A stretch of 64,000 nt of DNA from contig OY723313.1 in NCBI GenBank assembly GCA_963210315.1, positions 186,001 through 250,000 on the forward strand, written 5' to 3'. The notes under the pieces are model-generated. The model had not been told where the DNA came from, searched no databases, and worked only from the letters and a program-made list of their open reading frames with translations. Within the stretch, counting starts at the first letter, position 1; every line of letters starts with the position of its first letter. Below, in pieces: positions 62,761 through 64,000 of the stretch. Position numbers and translations under genes: made by a program. Source of the stretch: Rhynchopus euleeides (taxonomy: Eukaryota > Euglenozoa > Diplonemea > Diplonemida > Diplonemidae).

Positions 62761-64000
62761 CTAGCGTTGACCGGTCGGCGTCTTCTTCTCAAGCAGCTCG
62801 GGGGCCGTGAACCGCCCGTCCGCCTTCCAGCACTTCGCCTCCTCTGCCCAGAACCCGCCGTTCGTGGTCAGCTTCTCCCACGCCGCAGCGAAGTGTGCGT
62901 CCAGGTAGCCGAGGTTCTTCGCAAACGCACGCACAATGCTGTTGTAGTTCCTGTCGTATGTGAGCGCCACGTCCGTCGTCAGCATCATCAGGTCAGGCCT
63001 TTGCGGGATGCGCCACTGCCACTTTCCACCCGGCCCACGGTACACCCTGTAGTCGCGCCCGTATCTGGCGAGAAGCTGGAAGAACTCGTTGTCCCACTTG
63101 AACGGGTCCGTCGTCCACGGGCCCTCAATCCCGCTCGTGAAGGTGTCCCTCCCCTTCCCGGTCCCGCAGTTCCCCGGCCACGGGTTCAGCGGCTGCTCCG
63201 CAGGCGTGGGCCCGGCCCCGAGGGGGCATGCTCCGTGCGACTTCCCAAACGCATGCCCGCCCCCAATCAGCGCCACAGTCTCCGTGTCGTTCATCCCCAT
63301 GCGGGAGAAGATCTCGCGGATGTGGTCCGCAGTGCGCACCGGCTCCGGCACCCCCAGGAACCCCTCCGGGTTCACGTAGATCAGCCCCACAACCGCCGCC
63401 CCGATGGGGGCCGGGCAGTTCCCCGGGGTCGGGCACGGCGGCTGCTCCGCCCCGGGCCCGAGCGGCGCACTCGCACTCCCGTCTGCCTCGTCAATGCGCC
63501 CCACACACACCTCCGTCACAGGGCCCCCCATGTGCAGGATTGCCCCCGTCCCGGCCAGGACAAACAGGTCCCCCCAGCTCAGGGCGTCCCCGTACTTCTG
63601 CTTCACAGGCCACAGGAGGGCGCGTGCCTTGTCCAGGTTTGTGTTGTCCTCCCAGCTGCTCTCCGGCTGGAAGCGCTGGCGGCCCCCGCCGCACCCGCCC
63701 GCCCCGTCCGTGCTGCGGAACGACCCGGAGCAGTGCCACGCAAGGCGCACAAACAGCCCCCCGTACGACTGCCCAATCACAGACGAACGGAACTTGTCCG
63801 CAGGCCAGCACCGCTCCGACTGCGTCAGCAGGTCCACAATGTCTGCAAGCACAGCCTCCACAGACAGCCCCTTCAGCGCCTTGTTGTAGTCCTCCCGCGA
63901 AGGCACCGGTGCGCGGTTCTCCGCCGGTGTCCCCTGCAGAAGCCCGGGACACACTGCGTCTGCCCCGCGTCCTTCCCGGCCCCAGCCTGCATGTGCATCC
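62761..64000 (-). CDS. Secreted single-domain catalase-peroxidase, copy 11 (cut by window end)
   Basis: The last 413 codons match the other copies. By comparison the ATG lies 65 bp beyond the window, so the first 21 codons (most of the signal peptide) are missing from view. The array therefore continues past the window. Confidence 0.9.
   Translation of the reverse strand, partial: DAHAGWGREGRGADAVCPGLLQGTPAENRAPVPSREDYNKALKGLSVEAVLADIVDLLTQSERCWPADKFRSSVIGQSYGGLFVRLAWHCSGSFRSTDGAGGCGGGRQRFQPESSWEDNTNLDKARALLWPVKQKYGDALSWGDLFVLAGTGAILHMGGPVTEVCVGRIDEADGSASAPLGPGAEQPPCPTPGNCPAPIGAAVVGLIYVNPEGFLGVPEPVRTADHIREIFSRMGMNDTETVALIGGGHAFGKSHGACPLGAGPTPAEQPLNPWPGNCGTGKGRDTFTSGIEGPWTTDPFKWDNEFFQLLARYGRDYRVYRGPGGKWQWRIPQRPDLMMLTTDVALTYDRNYNSIVRAFAKNLGYLDAHFAAAWEKLTTNGGFWAEEAKCWKADGRFTAPELLEKKTPTGQR

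Larger units (their letters stand above)
33058..64000 (-). repeat. Tandem array of catalase-peroxidase units
   Basis: Eleven head-to-tail units (the last cut by the window end) with periods 2834, 2834, 2812, 2814, 2814, 2822, 2829, 2834, 2830 and 2826 bp. Each unit is a 1305-bp gene plus a spacer of about 1.5 kb. Differences are almost only in the number of GGTGG units (5, 8 or 9), the number of TTTG units, and a GA indel next to GGCAGGTGGAACAC. The left edge at 33058 abuts the membrane-protein gene. Exact homogeneity implies recent amplification or ongoing conversion. Confidence 0.95.

Noticed and set aside
33058-64000. CRISPR-like array
   Set aside because: Repeat units are 2.8 kb genes with spacers that are themselves nearly identical; this is gene amplification in a eukaryote.

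Overview
This window comes from a GC-rich microbial eukaryote. It has spliced genes with GT-AG introns, signal peptides, a peroxisomal C-terminal tripeptide (AKL), EF-hand, papain-type and DUF4116-type proteins, and dense repeats; nothing looks bacterial. All 18 recognised genes between 10.6 kb and the end lie on the minus strand, and one gene occurs as a tandem array of almost identical copies. That combination recalls alveolate algae (dinoflagellate or chromerid relatives), but this is inference: no ribosomal gene or other taxonomic marker is present and I could not place the species.

Layout. 0.1-0.5 kb: a small basic ORF. 0.7-1.9 kb: frameshifted relics of coding sequence. 2.1-4.3 kb: a fold-back repeat cluster, one copy of which is split by a 5'-truncated non-LTR retrotransposon. 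4.3-9.4 kb: assembly gap, hairpins, tandem repeats and two abutting inverted-repeat DNA elements, the larger (7.75-9.27 kb) with about 240-bp terminal inverted repeats and a decayed internal ORF. 10.6-11.7 kb: a three-exon four-EF-hand protein. 12.3-14.6 kb: a secreted papain-family protease. 15.8-18.8 kb: a long DUF4116-type repeat protein. 19.6-23.5 kb: a 1305-residue coiled-coil protein of unknown function. 24.9-29.8 kb: three peroxisomal-type thiolase genes in tandem. 31.8-33.0 kb: a polytopic membrane protein. 33.06 kb to the end: a tandem array of at least 11 catalase-peroxidase-like genes (period 2812-2834 bp) that runs off the window.

The most unusual observation concerns two neighbouring genes. 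Each is interrupted inside an exon by about 0.85-1.15 kb of non-coding DNA bounded by an exact 18-bp (protease) or 19-bp (DUF4116 protein) direct repeat. Conceptually removing the insert with one repeat copy restores the exact reading frame in both. In the protease the repeat covers the catalytic cysteine codon. The same two genes carry a 166-bp, 98 percent identical module about 202 and 204 bp upstream of their start codons. The inserts could be retroposons with long target-site duplications, non-canonical introner-like introns, or segments removed at the DNA level; cDNA and read data would decide.

The catalase-peroxidase array encodes a secreted, single-domain version of the enzyme that keeps the Trp-Tyr-Met residues of true KatG. 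Copies differ almost only in microsatellite lengths in the spacers, so the array is young or homogenised. Its left edge lies about 24 bp upstream of the membrane-protein start codon, giving that gene the same upstream region as every catalase-peroxidase copy.
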